Assembly (NCBI GenBank): GCA_018262455.1
Contig: JAGSPR010000637.1
Coordinates: 1-5,636, forward strand
DNA: 5,636 bases
Direction: 5' to 3'
DNA from: Deltaproteobacteria bacterium
GTDB lineage: Bacteria; Myxococcota; Polyangia; Haliangiales; Haliangiaceae
Of this stretch, positions 1-5,636 are shown one piece after another; within the stretch, counting starts at the first letter, position 1, and every line of letters begins with the position of its first letter. The position numbers and the translations under genes are program-made. Under the pieces are notes generated by a model. That model was given only the letters and a program-made list of their open reading frames with translations, was not told the DNA's origin and ran no database searches.

Positions 1-129
1 GATCGGATGGATCACGCGTGCCTTGATAACGACCGTGCCGCGCGTCGTCGGCGGCAGCCGGAACACCTGGGTCTCGCCCTTTCGCAGCGTGACCGTCGTC
101 TCATGATGTCGATATGCATACTGGCTCAT
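1..129 (-). CDS. Unrecognised protein, N-terminal part only (cut by left window edge)
   Basis: Reading leftward from an ATG at 129, 43 codons run open to the window edge without a stop. The start has a good ribosome binding site: AAGGGG on the minus strand at 141-136, six bases upstream of the ATG. The visible peptide begins MSQYAYRHHETTVTLRKGE. It is polar and basic, rich in Thr, Val and Arg in alternation that suggests beta strands, and shows no signal peptide or membrane segment. I do not recognise a family, and the fragment is too short to assign a function. It is divergent from the sulfatase gene with 286 bases between the two starts, so the two could share a regulatory region, but no operator is evident. 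The start and strand are supported by the binding site and by the absence of a better plus-strand gene here. Confidence 0.6.
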   Translation of the reverse strand, partial: MSQYAYRHHETTVTLRKGETQVFRLPPTTRGTVVIKARVIHPI

Positions 130-135
130 CACTCA

Positions 136-141
136 CCCCTT
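136..141 (-). promoter_or_regulatory. Ribosome binding site of the left-edge gene
   Basis: The minus strand reads AAGGGG here, six bases before the ATG at 129. This purine-rich match to the 16S rRNA tail is the main reason for accepting the truncated left-edge gene. Confidence 0.55.
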
Positions 142-403
142 GCGATTGGTCGCCGCGGATCGCGCCGAACTACCTCCTGTTGTGCCGGCTGCGCCGGTTT
201 GTGACGTGCGATCGCGCGGGTTCGGGGTGGGGGCGGAGCGAGGTCCGCGCGAGTACCTACGACAGCGAGGATCTTCGGCGCGCCGACCTTGCAGCGAGCG
301 CTCTGCCCACAGCGCCGACTCGATCAGCGCGCGATACGCGATCCGGCTCGGTGGCCGACACGCGCGCCGCGCTCGCGAGCCGAGGCTTGCTGCGGAAGCC
401 GCC

Positions 404-409
404 AGGAGG
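404..409 (+). promoter_or_regulatory. Ribosome binding site that fixes the sulfatase start
   Basis: A perfect AGGAGG sits six bases before the ATG at 416. It decides the start against in-frame alternatives further upstream, including the open frame from 140, which lack a comparable site. Confidence 0.85.
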
Positions 410-415
410 CAGATC

Positions 416-2605
416 ATGGCGCTCAAAGAGTATCCTCGGGGCTCGGCGTTCCCCGGAGTCATCGGACGGACGTTTGCCGAGTCGGAACCGGCGTGGCCCG
501 AGGTGCTGCGCGCCAAGGAGGGTGCACCGAACGTGCTCTTCATCGTGCTCGACGACGTCGGCTACGGGCAGCTCGGATGTTTCGGCTCGCCGATCCGAAC
601 GCCCAACCTCGATCGGCTCGCCGCGGGTGGGTTGCGCTACGCCAACATGCACACGACCGCGCTGTGCTCGCCGAGTCGCTCGTGCATGCTGACCGGTCGC
701 AATCACCACTCGAACGCGATGTCGTGCATCACCGAGGGTGCGACCGGCTTCCCGGGCTCGAACGGAATCATCCCGTTCGAGAACGGCTTTCTCTCGGAGA
801 TCCTGCAGGCCCGGGGCTACAACACGTTCGCGCTGGGCAAGTGGCACCTGACGCCGACCATGCAGTGCACCGCTGCAGGCCCCTACGACCGATGGCCGCT
901 CGGTCGCGGGTTCGAGCGCTTCTACGGGTTCATGGGCGGCGACACCCATCAGTACTACCCGGACCTCGTCTACGACAACCATCAGGTCGCCGCGCCGAAA
1001 ACGCCCGAGGAGGGCTACCACCTGACCGAGGATCTCGTCGATCACGCGATCGAGTTCATCGCCGACGCCAAGCAGGTCGCGCCGGAGAAGCCGTTCTTCA
1101 TGTACTTCTGCACCGGCGCCGGGCACGCGCCTCACCACGCCCCCAGGGAGTGGATCGACAAGTACAAGGGCCAGTTCGACGATGGCTGGGATGCGTATCG
1201 CGAGAAGGTGTTCCAGCGGCAGAAGGAGCTCGGCCTGCTACCGCCGAACACGCGGCTGTCCGCTCGCGATCCGGACGTGATGCCGTGGGACACGCTGGGC
1301 CCCGACGAGAAGCGGTTGTACGCGCGGATGATGGAGGTGTTCGCCGGGTTCCTCGAGCACACCGATCACCATATCGGCCGGATGCTCGACTACCTCGCGG
1401 CCGCCGGTCAGCTCGACAACACCCTCATCATGGTCATCAGCGACAACGGCGCGAGCGCCGAGGGCGGTCCGCACGGATCGATCAACGAGACCCTGTTCTT
1501 CAACAACGTGCCCGAGACGCTCGAGGATAACCTGGCGGCGTTCGACGACCTCGGCGGTCCGAAATGCTTCAACCAATATCCCTGGGGGTGGGCGTGGGCC
1601 GGCAACACGCCGTTCCGGCGGTGGAAGCGCGAGACCTACCGCGGCGGCTCGACCGATCCGTTCATCGTGCACTGGCCGAACGGCATCGCGGCGCGCGGCG
1701 AGATCCGGCAGCAGTATGCACACATCATCGACATGGTCCCGACCGTGCTCGACGCGCTCGGAAGCGAGCCGCCGATCCAGCTCCGCGGCGCGCCCCAGTC
1801 ACCGATCGAGGGCGTCTCGTTCGCGCACACGTTCGATGACGCTGGCGCAACGTCGCGTCACCGCACCCAGTACTTCGAGATGATGGGACACCGTGCCATC
1901 TACCACGACGGCTGGCGCGCCGTGTGTCCGGTCCCCGGACCGTCCTTCACCGAAGCCGGCATGGGATTCGGCGACATGGTGATCGACGAGGCCAAGCTGC
2001 GAGAGCTCGACGCCAAGGGCTGGGAGCTGTACCACGTCGACGAGGACTTCTCGGAAACCACGAACCTCGCCGCGGACAATCGGCCGCAGCTGATCGAGCT
2101 GATCGCGACGTGGTACGCCGAGGCCGGCAAGTACAAGGTGCTCCCGATCGACAGCCGCGGCACCGCGCGCCTCGCCGAGGAACGCCCGCAGCTCGCCATG
2201 GAGCGCTCGCGCTACGTCTACTACCCGGGTACGGCGTCGGTCTCGAACTTCTCGGCCCCGCAGGTGCTCAACCGGCCGCATAGCATCACCGCGAAGATCG
2301 ACATCGAAGACGGCGCGGAGGGCGTGCTGGTCGCGCAGGGCAGCTCGTCTGGAGGTTACGCGCTGTACGTCAAGGATCGAAAGCTCCACTACGCCTACAA
2401 CTACCTCGGCATCGAAGAGTTCCACGTCGCGACCACGACCACGATCCCGAGCGGCCGTCACGAGCTCCGCTTCGAGTTCGAGCCGACCGCCAAACCAGAC
2501 GTGGCGCACGGCAGAGGTGCCCCCGGCAAGGCGCAGCTCTACGTCGATGGCGTGCTCGCAGCCGAGGGCGAGATCCCGGTCACCATCCCGTGTCGGGCGA
2601 GTTGA
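416..2605 (+). CDS. Arylsulfatase (type I, formylglycine-dependent), C-terminally frameshifted
   Basis: This 729-residue protein would hydrolyse sulfate esters to an alcohol plus sulfate. The sulfatase alpha/beta domain spans about residues 35-575. The formylglycine motif CSPSR is at 84-88, with Cys84 the residue to be oxidised. By family comparison, the remaining active-site residues are all present: Asp46-Asp47 (VLDD), Arg88, Lys142 and His144 (GKWH), His237 (GHAPHH), Asp343-Asn344 (SDNG) and Lys404 (WKRETYRGG). A lectin-like beta domain follows at about 600-725. There is no signal peptide, so a cytoplasmic location is expected, as for Pseudomonas and mycobacterial AtsA-type enzymes. Activity needs a formylglycine-generating enzyme, and none is visible here. 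The normal family C-terminus is missing: after GEIPVTIP the frame ends in CRAS, about 55 residues short of the usual ~780-790 residues. The catalytic core is intact, so activity may survive. The substrate cannot be read from the sequence. Confidence 0.95.
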   Translation: MALKEYPRGSAFPGVIGRTFAESEPAWPEVLRAKEGAPNVLFIVLDDVGYGQLGCFGSPIRTPNLDRLAAGGLRYANMHTTALCSPSRSCMLTGRNHHSNAMSCITEGATGFPGSNGIIPFENGFLSEILQARGYNTFALGKWHLTPTMQCTAAGPYDRWPLGRGFERFYGFMGGDTHQYYPDLVYDNHQVAAPKTPEEGYHLTEDLVDHAIEFIADAKQVAPEKPFFMYFCTGAGHAPHHAPREWIDKYKGQFDDGWDAYREKVFQRQKELGLLPPNTRLSARDPDVMPWDTLGPDEKRLYARMMEVFAGFLEHTDHHIGRMLDYLAAAGQLDNTLIMVISDNGASAEGGPHGSINETLFFNNVPETLEDNLAAFDDLGGPKCFNQYPWGWAWAGNTPFRRWKRETYRGGSTDPFIVHWPNGIAARGEIRQQYAHIIDMVPTVLDALGSEPPIQLRGAPQSPIEGVSFAHTFDDAGATSRHRTQYFEMMGHRAIYHDGWRAVCPVPGPSFTEAGMGFGDMVIDEAKLRELDAKGWELYHVDEDFSETTNLAADNRPQLIELIATWYAEAGKYKVLPIDSRGTARLAEERPQLAMERSRYVYYPGTASVSNFSAPQVLNRPHSITAKIDIEDGAEGVLVAQGSSSGGYALYVKDRKLHYAYNYLGIEEFHVATTTTIPSGRHELRFEFEPTAKPDVAHGRGAPGKAQLYVDGVLAAEGEIPVTIPCRAS

Positions 2606-2652
2606 TCCGGGATCCCCAGCTCGATCTCCGCAGGTTGATGGCGCACCAGTAG
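2590..2652 (+). pseudogene. Out-of-frame relic of the sulfatase C-terminus
   Basis: The frame one base back from the sulfatase frame reads VSGELIRDPQLDLRRLMAHQ and then TAG at 2650-2652. From my knowledge of AtsA/AtsD-type sulfatases, their last residues have this pattern: a VSGEL-type strand, an acidic stretch, then an R(R/M)xMAxQ-like end. The main frame breaks off after GEIPVTIP at about 2590, where the family normally continues with a glycine-rich loop and a PF.FTG strand. The simplest reading is one deletion of about 40 codons that did not preserve frame, fusing two homologous parts. The peptide match is by memory, not alignment. An assembly error could give the same picture. Confidence 0.65.
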
Positions 2653-2662
2653 CGCTCCCCGA

Positions 2663-2687
2663 CGACGCGTGTCAGCGACGCGTGTCA
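2663..2687. repeat. 12-bp tandem direct repeat over the channel gene's stop codon
   Basis: CGACGCGTGTCA occurs at 2663-2674 and again at 2676-2687, separated by one base, giving a period of 13. The core ACGCGT of each copy is palindromic. The first copy contains the TGA stop of the minus-strand channel gene (2674-2672). The second copy carries the same TGA triplet in another frame, so the gene's last codons come from the repeat. It lies between two convergent genes. There is no T-run, so it is not a standard terminator. Confidence 0.75.
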
Positions 2688-4006
2688 CCGGCGCGCGGGC
2701 TTGGAGGCAGTCCTTCCTCCAGGAGGTCTCGTTCTCCTCGCACGGCCCTGGCCTGGGCCAGCTGCTCGTCGACGAACGCTCGATCCTGATCCTCCGCGGC
2801 AGTCGACCCATCGGCCGCCCTTGCGACCCCTCCACGTTTCGGCGCGGGCGGGCGGTGAACGATCAGCGTCTTCTCGGGCAGCGGGACGCCATGATCCGTC
2901 AGCGACTCGAACACCAGCCGCTTCGCCATACTCTCGACCGTCCGAAAGTTGATCTCGTGCTGAGCGACCCACGCGAAGAACTCGACCTCGATCAGGTCGC
3001 GCTCGAGCGCGCGAATACGCATGAAGGGCGGCGGCTCCTGCACGACGCCGTGGATCGCCCGCAGCGTGGCGCAGCCAGCCTCCTGCGCGATCTGGAAATC
3101 GGCACGTGGTGCGAGCGCCAGCGTGAACCGGAGCCGTCGCACGCGGTGGTGGCTGTAGTTGACCAACGGCTCGTGAAACGACATCGAGTTCGGGAGTCGG
3201 ACCTCCTCGCCGTCGGGCGTCATCAGCACCGTGGCGCGCGGTGTGATCCGCACGACCCGTCCTTCGTGCTTGCCGAGCTGGATCAGGTCTCCGGCCTGGA
3301 ACGGAGGATGGAGCCCGAGGGAAAGTCCGGGCAGATGTTGCGCGATCCAGTCTTTGAACACGAACCCAGCCACGAGCCCGACGATGCCGAGCGCGCCGAA
3401 CACCGCCCCGACGATGCCGGCGATGCCGAGCAGATCGAGGGCGAGCACCAGCCCGATCCCGAGCATGAGCCAGCGCAGCGTCGCGCGTAGGATCCCGCCG
3501 CGGAGCGCGCTCACTCCGAACACGCGGAAGGGCCGTCGCCAGCGCGCGAGCAGCAACGAGAGCACGGCGAACGGCAGAAACACGATCACGGCCGAGCCCA
3601 GTCGCGGCAAGACCTCGCGGGTGCCGCGTCCCATGCGTGCGAGCGTCCGGACGACCGCCGCCGCGATGCCGCCCATCCCCGCCGGCTGTGTGATCTCGTC
3701 GTTCACGTAGGCGACATGTTCGAGCCGCATCGCGATGATGAGCGCCCGTTGCTCGAGCGCGGCGGTCTCGGTCGTTCCACCGAGGTGCACCACCCCCTCG
3801 TGCACGCGAACGCTGACGTCTCCGAGGCCGTCGATCTGGCGCAGGATCCCGGCCAGGCGTTGCTGGATCTCCTGATCAGGTGGACGCTGCAACCCGATCG
3901 GTGATCGAGGTCGCTTCTCGGAGGACTCCGCGATCTCGGCCGGGTTGACTCCGCACCCGACAACGCAGGCCAGTGCGGCGACAGCAAGGAATGCGGAACG
4001 CAGCAT
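2672..4006 (-). CDS. MscS-type mechanosensitive ion channel with lipoprotein signal and BON domain
   Basis: This 444-residue protein is predicted to be an inner-membrane channel opened by membrane tension, protecting the cell on osmotic downshock. In order: a signal-like helix at 1-17 with lipobox VVGC (Cys18); a BON domain at about 44-107 (DQEIQQRLAGIL, then VHLGGTTET and AYVNDEI); membrane segments at about 137-155, 172-190 and 194-216, the last rich in Gly and Ala like the MscS pore helix; the MscS beta domain at about 233-285 (PFQAGDLIQLG, EEVRLPNS); an alpha/beta part to about 383; and a charged tail. A cleaved signal puts BON in the periplasm, and three helices then place the MscS beta domain in the cytoplasm, matching MscS topology. 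I chose ATG 4006 because GGAGG precedes it and the signal starts there. An in-frame ATG at 4075 would add 23 basic residues and hide the signal. Confidence 0.9.
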   Translation of the reverse strand: MLRSAFLAVAALACVVGCGVNPAEIAESSEKRPRSPIGLQRPPDQEIQQRLAGILRQIDGLGDVSVRVHEGVVHLGGTTETAALEQRALIIAMRLEHVAYVNDEITQPAGMGGIAAAVVRTLARMGRGTREVLPRLGSAVIVFLPFAVLSLLLARWRRPFRVFGVSALRGGILRATLRWLMLGIGLVLALDLLGIAGIVGAVFGALGIVGLVAGFVFKDWIAQHLPGLSLGLHPPFQAGDLIQLGKHEGRVVRITPRATVLMTPDGEEVRLPNSMSFHEPLVNYSHHRVRRLRFTLALAPRADFQIAQEAGCATLRAIHGVVQEPPPFMRIRALERDLIEVEFFAWVAQHEINFRTVESMAKRLVFESLTDHGVPLPEKTLIVHRPPAPKRGGVARAADGSTAAEDQDRAFVDEQLAQARAVRGERDLLEEGLPPSPRAGDTRR

Positions 4007-4015
4007 GGCAGGCAG

Positions 4016-4020
4016 CCTCC
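4016..4020 (-). promoter_or_regulatory. Ribosome binding site supporting the channel start at 4006
   Basis: The minus strand reads GGAGG here, nine bases before ATG 4006. The alternative ATG at 4075 has no comparable purine run before it, so this site favours the shorter protein with the lipoprotein signal at its N-terminus. Confidence 0.6.
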
Positions 4021-4153
4021 GTCGAGGCGACGATTCACCTGCTGTGCCAGGCCTTCGCGGCGTGATGACCTCCATGCTTGTTCACCGAGCGAGCCGCGGC
4101 TGGCATTCCACTCGACGAGCTGCCTGCATCGAAGGGCCGCCGCGCTCGTGTCG

Positions 4154-4963
4154 TCAGAATCGGTACGAGCCCGCGAACCCGGGTCCGTGCATGATCGTGC
4201 GCACCGAGACCTCGCGATCCGTGTCGCCGGCGTCGGTCGAGAAGTCGATCCTCATGATCCGGTATCCGAACTGGAGCGCGAGCGAAGACGACAGTCCGCG
4301 CTCCATGCCGAACACGAGGTTCCAGACGAGATCGGAGTCCACTCCGAACCCACCGATGTCACCGCGCATCGACAACAACCAGTGCGGCGAGAGCTGCACC
4401 GGGATCCGCACCCCGATCATCGGGTCGATGAGATTCTGGGTCGCGTTCTGCGACGTCCCCTGCGCGACGGCGACCTCGAACCTCGATAGTCGAGCTCCGG
4501 CGTAGAGCTCCGCCGTGATCGTCACCGCGTCCTCGCCGCTGCTCGTCGGCCACCGCCCGAGTCGATAGCCGAGCGCGAGCTCGCCAAGCGACTGCGTGAG
4601 CTCGGCGTCGAGCGCGCCCTGCCGAGTCATGCGCTCGTCGCCGAAGCGAGCGTAGAGCGTGTCCACGAGGAGGCCGAACTCGCCGTACCACACCTCCGCG
4701 CGTAGCGACGCGGCCATCTCGAGCCGCCCGAGCATGTCGGCCATGTTCGCCTGCATGGTCACGCTCTCCGGGCCGAGCGTGACGCTGCCTCCCACCGACG
4801 CGGGCAGCCACACGTAGGGCATCACCATCCCATGCCAGGTGCGCACCTCGTCGTCGGCAACCGCGGGGGACGCGGACACCGCAACGCCGATCATCGCCAG
4901 CGTGAGCGCTCGCGCGCGGTTCCTGACAGGATCGACGTACGCAGCATCGGAAGTGGGGGGCAT
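4154..4963 (-). CDS. Predicted outer-membrane beta-barrel protein of unknown function
   Basis: This 269-residue protein has an N-terminal export signal: basic RNRAR at 14-18, a hydrophobic stretch at about 19-31, and a likely cleavage after Ala36 (AVA-DD). The mature part is made of alternating aromatic and hydrophobic strands with Gly turns: WHGMVMPYVWLPASVGG at 43-59, LRAEVWYGEFGLLVDTLYA at 87-105, GELALGYRLG at 127-136, IDPMIGVRIPV at 179-189, and a final strand ending GPGFAGSYRF. A C-terminal Phe after aromatic/basic residues is the typical BAM recognition signal. The pattern resembles a widespread uncharacterised proteobacterial outer-membrane family; pore or scaffold function is unknown. 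The start is uncertain: ATG 4963 is preferred, but an in-frame GTG at 4996 would add 11 residues, and neither has a strong binding site. It lies 147 bases upstream of the channel gene on the same strand, so read-through into the channel is possible. Confidence 0.8.
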   Translation of the reverse strand: MPPTSDAAYVDPVRNRARALTLAMIGVAVSASPAVADDEVRTWHGMVMPYVWLPASVGGSVTLGPESVTMQANMADMLGRLEMAASLRAEVWYGEFGLLVDTLYARFGDERMTRQGALDAELTQSLGELALGYRLGRWPTSSGEDAVTITAELYAGARLSRFEVAVAQGTSQNATQNLIDPMIGVRIPVQLSPHWLLSMRGDIGGFGVDSDLVWNLVFGMERGLSSSLALQFGYRIMRIDFSTDAGDTDREVSVRTIMHGPGFAGSYRF

Positions 4964-5208
4964 GGAGAGGACGCCGAGCAAGAACCACACCGTCACGACC
5001 TGGCGTGAAACGAGATCGATCTGCCAACTTTCATCAGCGTCTTTCGCTGTGGGGCGCGCGCCGGGCGTGCAGTGCGTGTCACCCGCGCACGCTCAGCCCC
5101 CACCGCTCGACGCGAATCGATCCGAAAGCCAGCAGCGAGAAACGACCGACGCGACGATGCCTGAGCGACCTCGAGGTCGAGGTCGGCGAGATGGTGATCG
5201 ATCGTGGG
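4964..5208. other. Intergenic region between the acyl-CoA synthetase end and the barrel-protein start
   Basis: This stretch should contain the 3' end signals of the synthetase gene and the promoter of the barrel-protein gene. Apart from the palindrome at 5166-5185, I see a 10-bp GC palindrome (GGCGCGCGCC, 5053-5062) of doubtful meaning. The minus strand has TTGGCA around 5031-5026, which could be a -35 element, but no good -10 follows at the right distance. No convincing small gene is visible. Confidence 0.4.
5166..5185 (-). terminator. GC-rich palindrome or hairpin after the acyl-CoA synthetase gene, possible terminator
   Basis: CGACCTCGAGGTCG at 5166-5179 is a perfect 14-bp palindrome, and GAGGTCG is repeated at 5179-5185. 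The left arm CGACCTC can therefore pair with the second copy, giving a 7-bp stem with a 6-base loop. It begins about 24 bases after the synthetase stop on the minus strand, where a terminator would be expected. No T-run follows, so it would not be a canonical intrinsic terminator. It could instead be a protein-binding site or a 3'-end stabilising hairpin. Confidence 0.3.
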
Positions 5209-5636
5209 TTAGTGGGCAGCCGTCGGACGTTCGGGCGCAGGGCTCGTGACCGGAGGCACCAGCTTGGCTGCGGGGAGCTGGTACAGGGCGTCGAGGGCGC
5301 CCCGATAGCGCGCCACCACCTCCTGGCGCTTGATCTTCAGCGTGGGCGTCAGCATGCCGTTCGCGACCGTGAATGCATCCGACGTCAACTCGAACGCGCG
5401 CGGCCGCTCGAAGGAACGAAACCCGCTCGACAGCCGGGCCAGCTCGGCGGCGATCAGATCGTGAACCGCGGGGTGCTGCGTGAGGTCTTCGCTGTCCGCG
5501 ATGTCGTGATCGTGGGCCCATGCGCGGAGCTGCGCGGCGTCGAGCGCGACCAGCGCGACGTTGTACGGGCGGTTCTGACCGTAGAGCATCACGTTCGCGA
5601 TGTACGGCGATAACGCGAGCTGCTCCTCGAGCGGCG
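5209..5636 (-). CDS. Long-chain acyl-CoA synthetase (AMP-forming), C-terminal part (cut by right window edge)
   Basis: The enzyme activates fatty acids to acyl-CoA through an acyl-adenylate, feeding beta-oxidation or lipid synthesis. About 142 codons are visible, ending in TAA at 5209-5211. They form the small C-terminal domain of the ANL superfamily: PLEEQLALSPYI, then YGQNRPYNVALVALD, as in long-chain (FadD15/ACSL-like) members. Further on, FRSFERPRAFEL and then GMLTPTLKIKRQEVVARY contain the conserved TPTLK lysine region. The chain ends in a short Pro/Ala-rich tail (PPVTSPAPERPTAAH). The frame is open to the window edge, so GTG and ATG codons near 5590 are internal and not starts. The AMP-binding domain with the P-loop and the adenylation motifs lies outside the window. 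The gene runs in the same direction as the barrel-protein gene, 245 bases upstream of its preferred start. The exact chain-length preference cannot be read from this part. Confidence 0.92.
   Translation of the reverse strand, partial: PLEEQLALSPYIANVMLYGQNRPYNVALVALDAAQLRAWAHDHDIADSEDLTQHPAVHDLIAAELARLSSGFRSFERPRAFELTSDAFTVANGMLTPTLKIKRQEVVARYRGALDALYQLPAAKLVPPVTSPAPERPTAAH

Larger units (their letters stand above)
130..415. other. Divergent intergenic region between the left-edge gene and the sulfatase
   Basis: This GC-rich stretch should hold the promoters of both divergent genes. I find no convincing -35/-10 pair, sigma-54 site or operator. The only clear structure is a short inverted repeat, CCGGC-TGC-GCCGG, at 185-197, followed by three T residues; it is too short and too isolated to call a terminator or operator. 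The sulfatase reading frame stays open upstream to position 140, but the encoded sequence is Arg/Ala-rich, unlike any sulfatase N-terminus, and is best read as non-coding. Confidence 0.5.

Noticed and set aside
185..197. Inverted repeat CCGGC-TGC-GCCGG as a terminator or operator
   Set aside because: A 5-bp stem of G and C is expected by chance in DNA of this composition, and only three T residues follow.
140..415. In-frame upstream extension of the sulfatase by 92 codons
   Set aside because: The encoded sequence is Arg/Ala-rich and unlike sulfatase N-termini, while ATG 416 has a perfect AGGAGG at ideal spacing.
257..1138. Long minus-strand open frame (293 codons) opposite the sulfatase
   Set aside because: It mirrors the plus-strand catalytic region in GC-rich DNA, and its product is Arg/Val-rich with no recognisable domain. 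The sulfatase motifs on the plus strand are decisive.
2604..2614. Short inverted repeat GATCC-G-GGATC just after the sulfatase stop, as a terminator
   Set aside because: The stem is only 5 bp with a single-base centre and no T-run follows. It also lies inside the apparent C-terminal relic.
2669..3490. Plus-strand open frame of 273 codons opposite the channel gene
   Set aside because: The product is rich in Arg, Asp, Glu and Pro without domain features. The BON and MscS motifs on the minus strand explain this DNA.
4033..4058. Possible sigma-54 promoter on the minus strand upstream of the channel gene (CTGGCACAGCAGGTGAATC)
   Set aside because: The TGGCAC half fits, but the second half reads GTGAA where TTGCA/T is needed, so the match is only partial.
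3945..4505. Plus-strand open frame of 186 codons spanning the channel/barrel gene boundary
   Set aside because: It crosses two well-supported minus-strand genes and encodes low-complexity Ser/Arg/Pro sequence with no signal or motif.

Overview
The window is GC-rich bacterial DNA carrying five protein-coding genes, two of them cut by the window edges. I see no rRNA, tRNA, CRISPR array or insertion sequence. An outer-membrane beta-barrel protein and a lipoprotein-type signal indicate a Gram-negative cell. The high GC, long mirrored antisense frames and gene mix would fit a Myxococcota/Deltaproteobacteria-like or other high-GC proteobacterial genome, but this placement is tentative.

Layout: (1) 1-129, minus strand: the first 43 codons of an unrecognised gene running off the left edge. 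(2) 130-415: a divergent intergenic region. (3) 416-2605, plus strand: a large cytoplasmic-type arylsulfatase of the AtsA/AtsD type with every catalytic residue in place. Its C-terminus ends abnormally. A second reading frame at 2590-2652 encodes what looks like the family's normal last ~20 residues, so a segment of roughly 40 codons appears to have been lost with a frameshift. (4) 2672-4006, minus strand: an MscS-type mechanosensitive channel with an N-terminal lipoprotein-like signal and a periplasmic BON domain. It is convergent with the sulfatase, and its stop codon lies in a 12-bp tandem repeat. (5) 4154-4963, minus strand: an outer-membrane beta-barrel protein of unknown function with a C-terminal phenylalanine. 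(6) 5209-5636, minus strand: the C-terminal part of a long-chain acyl-CoA synthetase running off the right edge, followed by a GC-rich palindrome.

The three right-hand genes point the same way but are separated by about 250 and 150 bases, so tight co-transcription is not obvious. The sulfatase would release sulfate from organic sulfate esters inside the cell. The channel and the barrel protein are envelope proteins, so a shared role in envelope stress or solute passage is possible but is inference. I do not see a clearly new multi-gene system here. The two most informative items are the damaged sulfatase C-terminus and the BON-MscS architecture.
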